DNA of 37,792 nucleotides from Thiorhodococcus minor (GTDB lineage Bacteria; Pseudomonadota; Gammaproteobacteria; Chromatiales; Chromatiaceae), in assembly GCF_010820565.1 (NCBI RefSeq), contig NZ_JAAIJQ010000055.1, positions 1 to 37,792 on the forward strand. The letters run 5' to 3'. How positions within the stretch are numbered: the stretch's first letter is position 1; each line of letters opens with the position of its first letter. The notes beneath the pieces are model-generated. The model made no database searches and was not told the DNA's origin. It saw only the letters and a list, made by a program, of their open reading frames with translations. Of the stretch, positions 15,878 to 27,072 are shown piece by piece. The position numbers were made by a program, and so were the translations under genes.

Positions 15878-17134
15878 CTAGACGACCGCCGCGAGCTTGA
15901 AGATCGGCAGATACATGGCGACTACCAGACTACCGACCAAACCGCCGATGACGACCATGATCAAGGGCTCTAGGAGACTGCTGAGGCTGTCGACGGCGTT
16001 GTCGACCTGCTCTTCGTAGAAGTCCGCGACCTTGCCCAGCATGTCGTCCAGGGCGCCGGATTCTTCGCCGATGGCCGTCATCTGGATGACCATGTGCGGG
16101 AAGAGGTCGCGCTGGCGCATGGCGAGCTGCAGGGATTGGCCGGTTGCGACCTCTTCGCGCATCTTGAGTACGGCGTCCTGATAGACGATGTTGCCCGTGG
16201 CGCCGGAGACCGATTGCAGTGCTTCAACCAGGGGGACGCCAGCGGCGAACATGGTCGAGAGGGTGCGTGCGAAGCGGGCCAGGGCGGCCTTGTTCAGAAT
16301 GCCGCCGATGACGGGGATCTTGAGCGAGGCGCGGTCGATGACCTGGCGCAGCTTTCTGGATCGCTTGTAGATGTAGGTGAAGCCGTAGACGGTTCCGGCG
16401 ATCCCCAGCAGCATGGCCCACCACCATTCCCGCACGATGTCGGAGAGTCCGATCACCATGAGCGTGAAGGCAGGCAGGTCCGCGCCAAAGCTCTGGAAGA
16501 GGTCCTTGAACTGGGGGATGACGAAGAGCAGGATCACCACCGTGACGATGATGGCGACGGCAATGACTGCGGCCGGATAGAAGAGCGCCTTCTTGATCTT
16601 GCCCTTGATCGACTCTGTCTTCTCCTTGTAGGTCGCGATCTTGTCGAGCAGGACATCCAGCACGCCGGCCTGCTCGCCAGCGGCCACGAGGCTGCAGACG
16701 AGATCGTCGAAATGGACCGGATATTTGCTGAGCGCGACCGAGACCCCGGTGCCGCTCTCGATGTCCTGCTTGATCGCGAGGATCATATCCTGCATCGAGG
16801 GGTTGTCGTGGCCGCGCCCCACGATGTCGAAGGCCTGAACCAGCGGCACGCCGGCCGTCATCATGGTGGCGAGCTGGCGCGTAAAGACCGAGAGGTCCTG
16901 CCCCGTGATCTTCTTCTTGCCCGACCCGAACAAGGGCTGGGGCTTGGTCTTGACCTTGGTGGGGTTGACCCCCTGGCGCCGAAGGTCCGCGCGCACCGCG
17001 TTGATGTTGGCCGCCCGGCTTTCACCCTTGATGCGGGAGCCTTTTCGGTCCATGCCCTCCCAGGTGTAGACCTTCGCCTTTTCGGCCTTGGGCTTCGCCT
17101 TGGGTTTGGCTTTGGTAGCTGCTGCCAGTGCCAT
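15878..17134 (-). CDS. pilC: Type IV pilus inner-membrane platform protein
   Basis: PilC (GspF family) is the inner-membrane platform on which the PilB and PilT motors act. The 418-aa protein has a basic Lys/Ala-rich N-terminus (AKPKAKPKAEKAK) and two repeated GspF domains, at about 80-205 and 285-405. Each includes the FTRQLATMMTAGVPLVQA or FARTLSTMFAAGVPLVEA signature. Three membrane segments are visible, near 185, 235 and 390. The start is an ATG with GGAGTC upstream. It sits 20 bp after pilB. Confidence 0.96.
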   Translation of the reverse strand: MALAAATKAKPKAKPKAEKAKVYTWEGMDRKGSRIKGESRAANINAVRADLRRQGVNPTKVKTKPQPLFGSGKKKITGQDLSVFTRQLATMMTAGVPLVQAFDIVGRGHDNPSMQDMILAIKQDIESGTGVSVALSKYPVHFDDLVCSLVAAGEQAGVLDVLLDKIATYKEKTESIKGKIKKALFYPAAVIAVAIIVTVVILLFVIPQFKDLFQSFGADLPAFTLMVIGLSDIVREWWWAMLLGIAGTVYGFTYIYKRSRKLRQVIDRASLKIPVIGGILNKAALARFARTLSTMFAAGVPLVEALQSVSGATGNIVYQDAVLKMREEVATGQSLQLAMRQRDLFPHMVIQMTAIGEESGALDDMLGKVADFYEEQVDNAVDSLSSLLEPLIMVVIGGLVGSLVVAMYLPIFKLAAVV

Positions 17135-17154
17135 CTTGGTGACTCCGTGGTGTC

Positions 17155-18873
17155 TTATTCCTTCGTGACGCGATTGATCTCTTCGAGGCTGGTCGTGCCA
17201 GCCTTGACCTTACGCAGTCCAGAGGCGCGAAGATCCGCGATGCCTTCACGCTCCGCCTGCTCGGCCAGCTGCATGGAGTTCCCGCCTTCCAGGATGAGCC
17301 GAGATATTTCTTCCGTGACGGGCATGACCTGGAAGATACCCACACGACCACGGTAGCCCTTGTTGCATTGATCGCAGCCGACCGGGCCATAAATCGTCAG
17401 CCCCTCGTCGATCTCGGCGTCGCTGAAGCCTTCTTCTTTGAGTGCCTCGCGTGGCAGGTCCAATGGCTTGCGACAATGCGGGCACAGCCGACGCGCCAAG
17501 CGCTGGGCCATGATGAGCAAGACCGACGACGCGATGTTGAAGGGTGGGATGCCCATGTTGGCGAGACGCGTCAGCGTCTGCGGGGCGTCGTTGGTATGGA
17601 GTGTCGACAGCACGAGGTGGCCGGTCTGCGCCGCCTTCACGGCGATCTCCGCCGTTTCCAGGTCGCGGATCTCGCCCACCATGATGATGTCCGGGTCCTG
17701 GCGCAAGAAAGCCCGCAAGGCCGCGGCGAAGGTCAGCCCGGACTTGGGGTTCATGTTGCACTGGTTGATGCCCGCGACCTGAATCTCGACCGGGTCTTCG
17801 ACCGTCGAGATGTTGATGTCGGGCTCATTCAGGATATTGAGCGCGCTGTAGAGTGACACCGTCTTGCCAGAGCCTGTCGGGCCGGTGACTAGGATCATGC
17901 CATAAGGCTTCTTGATGGCTTTGAGAAACGCCTCACGTTGCTCAAGCTCGAATCCCAGGGATTCGATGCCGACTTGAGCGGCGCTCGAGTCGAGGATTCG
18001 CAGAACGACCTTCTCGCCGTAGAGTGTCGGCAGGGTATTGACGCGGAAATCGATGTCGCGCGACTTGCTCAGCTTGAGCTTGATGCGTCCGTCCTGGGGT
18101 ACGCGTCGCTCGGCGATGTTCATGCGCGACATGACCTTGAGGCGCGCGGTCAGCCGGCCGGCGAGGTTCAGCGGCGGGCTGGCGACCTCGCGCAGGATGC
18201 CGTCCTGACGGAAGCGGATCCGGAAGAATTTCTCGAAGGGCTCGAAATGGATGTCCGAGGCGCCTGAGGTGATGGCATCGACCAGGATCTTGTTGACGTA
18301 GCGTACGACGGGCGCTTCGTCGATGTTGGCGTCGAGTGCGGCTTCGGCGTCCTCGTCCGCGCCGCCCTCCACGTCGAGGTTTTCGAGGTCGGCGTCGGCG
18401 AACTCGCTCATCGCGGTCGTGTCATTCGCCTCGAGCGCGTTCTGCAGCGCCAGGTTGAGCCTTTCCTCCTCGACGAGGATGGCGTCCGTCGAGAGTCCGG
18501 TATTGAAACGGATCTCCTCCAACGCCTGGTCGTTGGTGGGGTCGGAGACGGCGAGAAACAGCCGGTTTCCGCGCTTCAGCAGCGGGAGTGCACGGTGCCT
18601 GCGGATCAGGCGCTCGTCCACCAGGCTGATCGGAAGACTCGAGAGGTCGAAGGCGCCAAGGTCGAGCAGGGGGACGCCGAACTCGTGCGAGGCTGCCAAG
18701 GCGATATGGCGGCTGTCGAGCAGCTTCTGCTTGACCAGGTGCTGCACGAAGCCATCGCCTTCCTTCATCGCCTCTTCATAGGCGGTGAGCATCTGCTGCT
18801 CGGAGAGCAGCTGATCCCTAACCAGGCGCCAAGCGAGTCCCGAGGGCTTGACTTTTACTTGATCCTTTGACAT
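17155..18873 (-). CDS. pilB: Type IV pilus assembly ATPase
   Basis: PilB is the cytoplasmic hexameric ATPase that drives pilus extension. The 572-aa protein has an N-terminal GSPII_E_N (MshEN-like) domain at about 1-150, Walker A GPTGSGKT at 331-338, and Walker B DPDIIMVGEIRD at 393-404. The zinc tetracysteine is Cys464, Cys467, Cys500, Cys503. An acidic linker lies at about 157-186. The start has AGGAAAGG upstream. No pilA lies in the 258-bp upstream gap, so the pilin is encoded elsewhere. Confidence 0.97.
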   Translation of the reverse strand: MSKDQVKVKPSGLAWRLVRDQLLSEQQMLTAYEEAMKEGDGFVQHLVKQKLLDSRHIALAASHEFGVPLLDLGAFDLSSLPISLVDERLIRRHRALPLLKRGNRLFLAVSDPTNDQALEEIRFNTGLSTDAILVEEERLNLALQNALEANDTTAMSEFADADLENLDVEGGADEDAEAALDANIDEAPVVRYVNKILVDAITSGASDIHFEPFEKFFRIRFRQDGILREVASPPLNLAGRLTARLKVMSRMNIAERRVPQDGRIKLKLSKSRDIDFRVNTLPTLYGEKVVLRILDSSAAQVGIESLGFELEQREAFLKAIKKPYGMILVTGPTGSGKTVSLYSALNILNEPDINISTVEDPVEIQVAGINQCNMNPKSGLTFAAALRAFLRQDPDIIMVGEIRDLETAEIAVKAAQTGHLVLSTLHTNDAPQTLTRLANMGIPPFNIASSVLLIMAQRLARRLCPHCRKPLDLPREALKEEGFSDAEIDEGLTIYGPVGCDQCNKGYRGRVGIFQVMPVTEEISRLILEGGNSMQLAEQAEREGIADLRASGLRKVKAGTTSLEEINRVTKE

Positions 18874-19131
18874 TTGGTCGCCTTTCCTGTCGAGCTGTCT
18901 CTGTTCTCTCTATCGGCCGCCACGGGCGCTCCGCCCGCTATCCTAGACGCGGAGATCGGAGCGGCAAAGACGTAACGGACAGTATGGAAAACAATCGTTT
19001 GCTCGCCAGGCTAGGGCTGCCCTTGCTGCGAGCGCGCCGTCGCGAGCGATCCACTGACCTCCCGACATGCATATCCCGTCGATCCAGTTGATCCCGTTGA
19101 GCGCCTTGGGGCTCGACTGCTGCTTTCAGGC

Positions 19132-19965
19132 TCATCGATTGACGGAGAAGGCAAGTCGGACATTGTTCGCAACCAGGCCATTATCCTTCTGATCGCTCTC
19201 GTTGACATAGAGCTCCAGCACTGTTTCGCGATTCATCAGCAGGTCTTCTGTGACCTCTTCGGCAAGCTCGTTGGCGTGACAGAAGACGCTGACGTAGGGC
19301 GAGCCCGCCTCGCGCGGATCGGTGATCCAGAGATTGGGCGAGATCTGATCCAAGATCCGCAGGAATCCGTAGCCCTTTTCGGGAAACCACTTGGTGCACA
19401 CGCCGCGGACGCAGGATCCCGGCTTACCCCATTCGTTGCGCGGCTCGTAGGAGATTGGCAGCAGGTCCGGTATGAGAAAGCCGGAATAGAAGGCGTCGAC
19501 CTCCTGTTGGAGCTGCCGCGAGACGTTCTTGAAGCCGATCAGCTCGACGCGGCATCCCTTGTTTTGAAGTGCCTCGACCACTTGCAGGAAGTCGCCATCG
19601 CCCGTCACCAAGAGGACCTGATCGAGACGATCGGCCTGAAGCATGGCGTCGACCGCCATGTCGAGGTCCGCGTTCGCCTTGGTCGTGACGTTGCCATTCT
19701 CGTCGGTGTAGCGCCGTACCAGCTTGACCGTGATCTTCCAGCCGAAGTCGCGCACCATCTGCTGATAGGCGTACGCCTTCTTGCGGTACTCGATGTCCTC
19801 GCGCGCGCGCTCCGCATCGAAGGCCATGTAGGTATTGAGGCGCTGCAGGATGCCGCCCTCACGTGCCGCGAAGCGCCGTAGCACGTCATAGCGCATCTGA
19901 TAACCGCCGTTGTAGCGCACATTCTCAGCGTCGACGAAGACTCCTACTCTGAAATTCGAGCCCAA
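19132..19965 (-). CDS. NYN-domain nuclease fused to a cold-shock-like domain
   Basis: Residues about 5-165 form a NYN (LabA/DUF88, PIN-like) domain. Its acidic residues are visible at Asp12 (FVDAENVRYN), Asp100/Asp102 (ADLDMAVDAM) and Asp123/Asp125 (VTGDGDF); this fold usually cleaves RNA using metal ions. Residues about 186-277 resemble a cold-shock OB domain: GVCTKWFPEKGYGFLRI, then VSVFCHANEL, then a final NVRLAF. The combination suggests an RNA-binding ribonuclease, which is inference. The start is a TTG at 19965 with AGAGG about 8 bases upstream. A terminator hairpin lies about 25 bp upstream on the same strand. Confidence 0.85.
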   Translation of the reverse strand: MGSNFRVGVFVDAENVRYNGGYQMRYDVLRRFAAREGGILQRLNTYMAFDAERAREDIEYRKKAYAYQQMVRDFGWKITVKLVRRYTDENGNVTTKANADLDMAVDAMLQADRLDQVLLVTGDGDFLQVVEALQNKGCRVELIGFKNVSRQLQQEVDAFYSGFLIPDLLPISYEPRNEWGKPGSCVRGVCTKWFPEKGYGFLRILDQISPNLWITDPREAGSPYVSVFCHANELAEEVTEDLLMNRETVLELYVNESDQKDNGLVANNVRLAFSVNR

Positions 19966-19992
19966 AACCTGACCTCTGTCTTTTCAATTCAT

Positions 19993-20031
19993 CAAAGAAA
20001 AGTCGGCTTCCGGCACAAGGCACGGCCGACT
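19993..20031 (-). terminator. Intrinsic terminator just upstream of the NYN gene
   Basis: On the minus strand AGTCGGC (20031-20025) pairs with GCCGACT (20007-20001), and TTTCTTT follows. The loop can pair further (CCG/CGG). It is about 224 bases past the acs stop and only 36 bases before the NYN start codon. It may end the acs transcript or act within the NYN leader. Confidence 0.6.
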
Positions 20032-20198
20032 CAATGGAAATCCCTTCCAGCATTCCGAATCCCTGTATTGCGCTAAGAGCGAAGCTGGCTGCAAGTCAAA
20101 CAGGCGCCCGGAGCATGCCGATCCTCGGGCTTCCGGGAGGGTGACGCCGCGATCATTCGAATAAAGGGACGATGCGGCATTGGAGATTAGGCGCTGCG

Positions 20199-20238
20199 AG
20201 CGGCGCCCGTCCAGCCCAACCGGAGGACGGGTGCCGCT
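20199..20238 (-). terminator. Strong hairpin after acs
   Basis: AGCGGCGCCCGTCC (20199-20212) and GGACGGGTGCCGCT (20225-20238) form a 14-bp stem with one non-Watson-Crick pair and a 12-base loop. It begins 16 bases past the acs stop codon. No T-tract follows on the minus strand, so it is more likely an mRNA-stabilising or Rho-associated 3' structure. Confidence 0.5.
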
Positions 20239-20254
20239 GCGGCTTGCATGGAGA

Positions 20255-22201
<1,947 letters not shown>

Positions 22202-22355
22202 AGGTGTCGTCTCCTCAGCTCTGGATTGCTTGGGTGATTGAGCCAGCGCGCGCCTTATAGATCTCTTTCGTCGGCTGGCTGGCTGGCGGTGGTGGTGGGA
22301 AATAGTAAACCCTTGAAGGATCGAGTATCTAGACGGTGCTCATGATGGATTTGTC

Positions 22356-23033
22356 TCAACAGAGGAAGTCGGCGAGGGGCAAGCCCTTGCCGTCATCGCG
22401 ATAGGCCGCCTGGGCCAGGAAGAGCTCCGCCGCCGTCAGGGCATCGCTCAAGGCGTTGTGTGCGCCATAGCGCGGCAGATTGTAGCGACTGGCGAGTGCG
22501 AACAGCCTTAGATCAGAGGGTTGATAGGGAATCTGCCGTCGCTCGAAGGTTCGGTAGGCCAGAACCTGTGTGTCGACGGTCCGCATCAGGAGTCCGCGCC
22601 CCCAGCACGCCTTGCTGGCATTGCTCAGAAAACCCTGCTCGATCGTCGCGTGATGCGCGAGCATCACCTTGCCGGTGAGCGCCGCGAGCACTTCCTCCAT
22701 CACCTCGCTCAGCTCGCTGCCCTGCGCGGACTGATCGTCGGTAATCTGGTGGATCACGGCGCTGGCCTCCGGGATCGACCGATCGATACGAACGACGCGG
22801 TGGCGTGCCGTCGAGAGGTCGATCGTCGCCCCCCGCACGGTGACATAGCCCACGCTCAAGATTTGATCCTGTCGAACGTCGAGTCCGGTGGTCTCGAGAT
22901 CGACCGACAAGTACTCCTGCTCGCGATAATCCGTGCGCGTCCGCGGGAACGGCTGGGTCAGGTAGTCCCGCAGCGGGCCTGGCGGAGTGCGACGCAACTG
23001 CCAACGGCGTCGCCAATCGAGAAGGAGCGGCAT
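22356..23033 (-). CDS. DEDDh 3'-5' exonuclease (DnaQ-like)
   Basis: This 225-aa protein is like the epsilon subunit of DNA polymerase III. Exo I is Asp45/Glu47 in SVDLETTGLD, and Exo III is His192/Asp197 in GAHNALSDALT. At Exo II the usual aspartate is a glutamate, Glu132 in AHHATIEQGF. I recall that change from this subfamily, which sits beside cNMP/CBS/DUF294 genes. It follows the DUF294 gene by 48 bp, so the two are probably cotranscribed. It is unlikely to be the replicative proofreader; the substrate is unknown. Confidence 0.88.
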   Translation of the reverse strand: MPLLLDWRRRWQLRRTPPGPLRDYLTQPFPRTRTDYREQEYLSVDLETTGLDVRQDQILSVGYVTVRGATIDLSTARHRVVRIDRSIPEASAVIHQITDDQSAQGSELSEVMEEVLAALTGKVMLAHHATIEQGFLSNASKACWGRGLLMRTVDTQVLAYRTFERRQIPYQPSDLRLFALASRYNLPRYGAHNALSDALTAAELFLAQAAYRDDGKGLPLADFLC

Positions 23034-23081
23034 TAGCCCGGATGCCGCCGCTCGCCAGCGATCGGCCGGAGTCGCGCGAGT

Positions 23082-24941
23082 TTAGGCAAAACGTCCCGCC
23101 TGATAGCGTTGTCCGAGCGATTCCTGCATGGTGTTGATCAAGAGGAACGCCTCCTTCAGATGGCCGCGCTCCAGTGGCGAGAGCTCGTCCGGAGAGAGGA
23201 AGTTGTCCGCTTTTTGCCCCTTGCGGAGCTGCTCCGCCTGATGGCGAATCCTCAGCGTTCCGATGAACTCGAGCGCGTCGACGAGGTTCGCCGCGCCGTC
23301 CTTGCTCAAGGCCCCGCGCTCCGCCGCGGCTTGCAGCCGTTCGATGGTATTGGTTTCGGGGATACCCGCCGTCAGCGAATAGACGCGCGCCAAATCGATG
23401 ATGGGGACGATGCCGCGATGCTTGATGTCAAACGTATGGTCGTGGTCCCCGCCGTGGATGAGCACGATGTTGCGGAAGAAACCGAGTGGCGGGCGGTTCT
23501 TGACGGCATTGGCCGCCATGTAGGCGATGAAGATGCGATTGGCGCGTGACTGATCGAGCATCCGCTCCTGCAGCTCGTCGAAGAGATCGGCTGGATCATG
23601 CAGGGGGCGCAGGTCGAAGAAGACACTGGAGAGCATCAGCGCCATCGGCTCCGGCTTGAGAATCCAGTTGGTGAAGTACTTGTTCCAGATCCGCAGCGTC
23701 TGTCGCCACTTGGGATTCATCGCCATGACGTCGCCAGGGCAATAGACGAACCCGCAGGCGTTCAGGCCGTCGTTGACGAACTTGGCGAGCGCGGCGAAGT
23801 AGGGCTCATCGTCCGGCTTCATCTGGTCGGAGATGACCAGGGCGTTATCCTGATCGGAGTGCCACGACTGCTCCCGGCGGGCCTGAGAGCCCCCGACGAC
23901 CCAGGCATAGGGCACCGGCGGGCTACCGAGCTCCGCCTCCGCCAGCTCGATCAGCCTTTGAGTGATGGCATCAGTGATGGCGCTGACCGCCTGCCCGACG
24001 TGGCTTGCGGTCGCACCGCCGGTGACTAGATGGACCTGCAGCTCCGAAACCTTGGCGCTGATTTTGACCAGCGTCTCGATGGAGTCGGCGCGGTGGATGT
24101 CGCCGACCAGGTAGACCGAGTTGGCGCTTTGGAAACGTGTGAGATCGGTTGAGGAGATCAGCCCGGCGACGCGGTCGTCTTCCAGCACCGGCAGATGGTG
24201 CACATTGAGCCGTGTCATGGCGATCAGTGCTTGGAACCCAAGCGTCTCCATGTCCACGGACACCAGCTTCTCCGTCATGATCTCGCGCACTGGCCTGTCC
24301 GTCGGCAGGCCCGCGGCGACGCAACGGTTGCGCAGGTCGCGGTCGGTGATCATGCCGGCCAGGTGCTCGCCGTCCATGATCAGTAGCGACGAGACATGGT
24401 GCTCGGACATGATCTTGGCGGCGTCGCGGATGCTTGTATCCGGACTGGATGTGATGGGGCCGCGCTTCACCATGTCGCGGACGCGCACCGTCATGAGGCC
24501 GGTGCTCGGCGTGTCGACCACCACATCCAGCGCCTTGCGCAGACGGTTCGACAACGATTGATCGAAGTGCTCGGAGAAGGCCTCGGACTGGGCGCGCAGC
24601 GCCGTCAGCTCGGCGCATGGTAGGACATAGACGAGGGTGTCCTCAGCGGTCTTGCCTTGATAGCCGGGCTCGGGCGCATCCTTTCGGCATTGCTGCTCAC
24701 AGAGATCGCCCTCGGCGAGCTTGCCGACGAGCTCGCCCTGCTCGTCGCGCAGCTCGACGGCACCACGTCTCAGGATGTAAAGACAGGACTGCTCTGGGTC
24801 CGTCGGGGGAAATGCGGTGCCGCGGCGGAAGTAGCGCACCGTCAGACGCTTTGGCAGCCGCTGCAGGACGTCTGCCGGCAGCTGGTCGAAGGGTGGATGA
24901 CTGGCAAGGAACTCTTGGATCTCGATGAGCTCGACGTCCAT
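23082..24941 (-). CDS. cNMP-binding / CBS / DUF294 nucleotidyltransferase-like protein
   Basis: In the 619-aa frame from the ATG at 24941, residues about 10-115 are a cyclic-nucleotide-binding-like domain. About 155-275 are two CBS domains (MVKRGPITSSPDTSI... and MTEKLVSVDMETL...). About 310-460 are a DUF294 nucleotidyltransferase with GS351-352 and the acidic pair Asp363/Asp365 in SDQDNALV. About 475-615 are DUF294_C. The NTase part resembles GlnD, which modifies PII proteins. A role in sensing adenylates or cyclic nucleotides and controlling acetate uptake is inference from domains and neighbours. A GAAGGGG lies 10 bases upstream of the chosen start; the frame extends to 25067. Confidence 0.88.
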   Translation of the reverse strand: MDVELIEIQEFLASHPPFDQLPADVLQRLPKRLTVRYFRRGTAFPPTDPEQSCLYILRRGAVELRDEQGELVGKLAEGDLCEQQCRKDAPEPGYQGKTAEDTLVYVLPCAELTALRAQSEAFSEHFDQSLSNRLRKALDVVVDTPSTGLMTVRVRDMVKRGPITSSPDTSIRDAAKIMSEHHVSSLLIMDGEHLAGMITDRDLRNRCVAAGLPTDRPVREIMTEKLVSVDMETLGFQALIAMTRLNVHHLPVLEDDRVAGLISSTDLTRFQSANSVYLVGDIHRADSIETLVKISAKVSELQVHLVTGGATASHVGQAVSAITDAITQRLIELAEAELGSPPVPYAWVVGGSQARREQSWHSDQDNALVISDQMKPDDEPYFAALAKFVNDGLNACGFVYCPGDVMAMNPKWRQTLRIWNKYFTNWILKPEPMALMLSSVFFDLRPLHDPADLFDELQERMLDQSRANRIFIAYMAANAVKNRPPLGFFRNIVLIHGGDHDHTFDIKHRGIVPIIDLARVYSLTAGIPETNTIERLQAAAERGALSKDGAANLVDALEFIGTLRIRHQAEQLRKGQKADNFLSPDELSPLERGHLKEAFLLINTMQESLGQRYQAGRFA

Positions 24942-25253
24942 CGCGGAATACCCCTTCGGTGTGCAGTGAAGGAAAGTCTTGGATTCTTCGTGCTTCTGCG
25001 GGTCTGCGCGCCGCTCTTGGAGGTCGTGCTGGCGCCATGAGTCTACGCCAATCCCCAATTGAATCACGAAAAATGCGTCCTGTTTCGGTGGTAAACGGAT
25101 TTATTGAATTGACTCTCTCAATGTTGGCTGGGGCGGGGCGTGAGAGCCTCTGTCGTGCGGCCGCAACTCGGTCGTATGCGGCATCCTTCTGAATGATCTA
25201 ACGAAAAAGCCCCGCCAGAGGCGGGGCCTTATCAGCGTCCGTGCTGAGTTGGG
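24942..25253. other. Intergenic region between the symporter and DUF294 genes
   Basis: Besides the terminator at 25204-25227, the region has an AT-richer patch near 25060-25110 with a TTGA-5-TCAA inverted repeat. This is a likely place for the DUF294-exonuclease promoter. No -35/-10 pair with good spacing could be fixed, and no coding region is credible. Confidence 0.45.
25204..25227 (-). terminator. Intrinsic terminator after the symporter gene
   Basis: On the minus strand GCCCCGCC, loop TCT, GGCGGGGC form a perfect 8-bp stem followed by TTTTT. It lies 27 bases past the symporter stop codon and separates the DUF4212-symporter unit from the DUF294-exonuclease unit. Confidence 0.92.
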
Positions 25254-27059
25254 TCAGTGACCCGTAGGCGCTCCAGCGCCACCTGGGACGCGGACGTCCT
25301 CGACGAGGTGCTGGATGTGCTCCGGAGGCGGTGCCGTCACCGCGGAGACCAGGTAGGCCACGGTAAAGTTGACCAAAGCACCCACGGCTCCGAAGGCGTT
25401 CGGCGAGATGCCGAAGAACCAGTCCTCGCCCATGCCCATCTCGGGCATCAGGAAGGCGGTCCCAGGCACGAAGAAGATGCCTTTGTGCTGGAACACATAG
25501 AGCAGGGTGACGGTGATACCCGCGATCATGCCCGCGATGGCTCCCGCCTTGTTCATCCGTTTCGCGAAGATGCCCATCATGAGCACGGGAAAGATGGACG
25601 AGGCCGCGAGACCGAAGGCGATGGCCACGGTTCCCGCCGCGAAGCCTGGCGGATTCAATCCCAGGTAGCCCGCGACCAGGATAGCGACGATCATCGAGAG
25701 TCGGCCGGCGGTGAGCTCCGCCTTCTCAGAGATGTTTTTCGCGATCACGCCCTTGAGGAGGTCATGCGAGATTGAGGATGAGATCGCCAACAGCAGACCT
25801 GCGGCCGTGGAGAGCGCGGCGGCTAGACCACCCGCGACCACCAAGGCGATGACCCAAGCCGGTAGACTCGCGATCTCCGGGTTGGCGAGTACCATGATGT
25901 CGCGGTCGACCTTGACCATCTCGTTGCCTTTCCAGCCGAAGGATTCCGCCTTGGGAGCGAATTCGGGGTTGGCGTCATTGTAGTACTGGATGCGCCCGTC
26001 GCCGTTCTTGTCCTCGTACTGCAGCAGGCCGGTCTCTTCCCACTTCTTGAACCAATCCGGACGCTCGTCATAGAGGAGGTTGCCGTCCTCGGCGCCGACG
26101 GGGCCGATCTGAATCGTGTCCATCAGGTTGAGGCGCGCCATGGCGCCGACGGCAGGGGCCGTGGTGTACAGCAAGGCAATGAAGACCAGCGCCCAACCGG
26201 CCGAGTAGCGGGCATCGCGCACCTTCGGCACGGTGAAGAAGCGGATGATGACGTGCGGCAGACCGGCGGTGCCGATCATGAGCGAGAGGGTGTAGACGAA
26301 CATGTTCAAGGAGCTTCCCATCACCTGCGTCGTGTACTCCTTGAAGCCGAGCTCGGTCACGACCAAGTCGAGCTTGTCGAGCAGTGTCAGGCCGCTGGCG
26401 ACCCCGTCTTCCACGTAGCCGCTGCCCAGCCCAAGCTGGGGTACCGGGTTGCCGGTGAGGTTCAGCGAGATGAAGATCGCCGGGACCGTGTAGGCGAAGA
26501 TCAGAACCACGTACTGGGCGATCTGGGTGTAGGTGATGCCCTTCATGCCGCCGGCGACTGCGTAGATGGCGACGATGCCCATGCCGATATAGAGGCCCAT
26601 GTCATAGGGGACCTCGAGGAAGCGGGAGAAGGCGACGCCGATACCCTTCATCTGGCCGATGACGTAGGTGATGGAGGCCAGGATCAGGCAGATGACCGCG
26701 ACGATGCGCGCCGCCTGCGAGTAGTAGCGGTCTCCGATGAACTCGGGAACCGTGAACTTGCCGAACTTGCGCAGATAGGGCGCAAGCAGCAGCGCGAGCA
26801 GCACGTAGCCGCCGGTCCAGCCCATTAGGAAGACGGATGCGCCGTAGCCGTTGAAGGCGATGAGCCCGGCCATGGAGATGAAGGAAGCCGCCGACATCCA
26901 GTCGGCCGCGGTTGCCATGCCGTTGGCGACCGGGTGAACGCCGCCGCCGGCGACGTAGAATTCGCCGGTCGTTCCGGCTCGGGCCCAGATGGCGATGCCG
27001 ATGTACAGCGCGAAGGTCGCGCCGACAACGCCGTAGGTCCACATATCAAGTGCAGTCAT
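25254..27059 (-). CDS. Sodium:solute symporter, large subunit (VC_2705/TIGR03648-like)
   Basis: This 601-aa SSS-family carrier has about 13 membrane segments. It is the type that pairs with a small DUF4212 protein, and acetate is the likely substrate by linkage to acs. A long soluble loop at about residues 311-395 contains DKNGDGRIQYYN at 350-361, which fits the EF-hand calcium loop except for Asn at position 12. The loop's side of the membrane was not determined. The gene follows the DUF4212 gene by 13 bp and is ended by an intrinsic terminator. ActP-type acetate permease is the nearest named relative, but the small partner and loop favour the TIGR03648 group. Confidence 0.9.
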   Translation of the reverse strand: MTALDMWTYGVVGATFALYIGIAIWARAGTTGEFYVAGGGVHPVANGMATAADWMSAASFISMAGLIAFNGYGASVFLMGWTGGYVLLALLLAPYLRKFGKFTVPEFIGDRYYSQAARIVAVICLILASITYVIGQMKGIGVAFSRFLEVPYDMGLYIGMGIVAIYAVAGGMKGITYTQIAQYVVLIFAYTVPAIFISLNLTGNPVPQLGLGSGYVEDGVASGLTLLDKLDLVVTELGFKEYTTQVMGSSLNMFVYTLSLMIGTAGLPHVIIRFFTVPKVRDARYSAGWALVFIALLYTTAPAVGAMARLNLMDTIQIGPVGAEDGNLLYDERPDWFKKWEETGLLQYEDKNGDGRIQYYNDANPEFAPKAESFGWKGNEMVKVDRDIMVLANPEIASLPAWVIALVVAGGLAAALSTAAGLLLAISSSISHDLLKGVIAKNISEKAELTAGRLSMIVAILVAGYLGLNPPGFAAGTVAIAFGLAASSIFPVLMMGIFAKRMNKAGAIAGMIAGITVTLLYVFQHKGIFFVPGTAFLMPEMGMGEDWFFGISPNAFGAVGALVNFTVAYLVSAVTAPPPEHIQHLVEDVRVPGGAGAPTGH

Positions 27060-27072
27060 GGATGCGCGCTCC

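Noticed and set aside
18874-19131. A pilin gene (pilA) or small ORF in the gap upstream of pilB
   Set aside because: No frame with a type III signal (K/R-G-[F/L]-T-L-x-E) or other credible coding signal was found on either strand.
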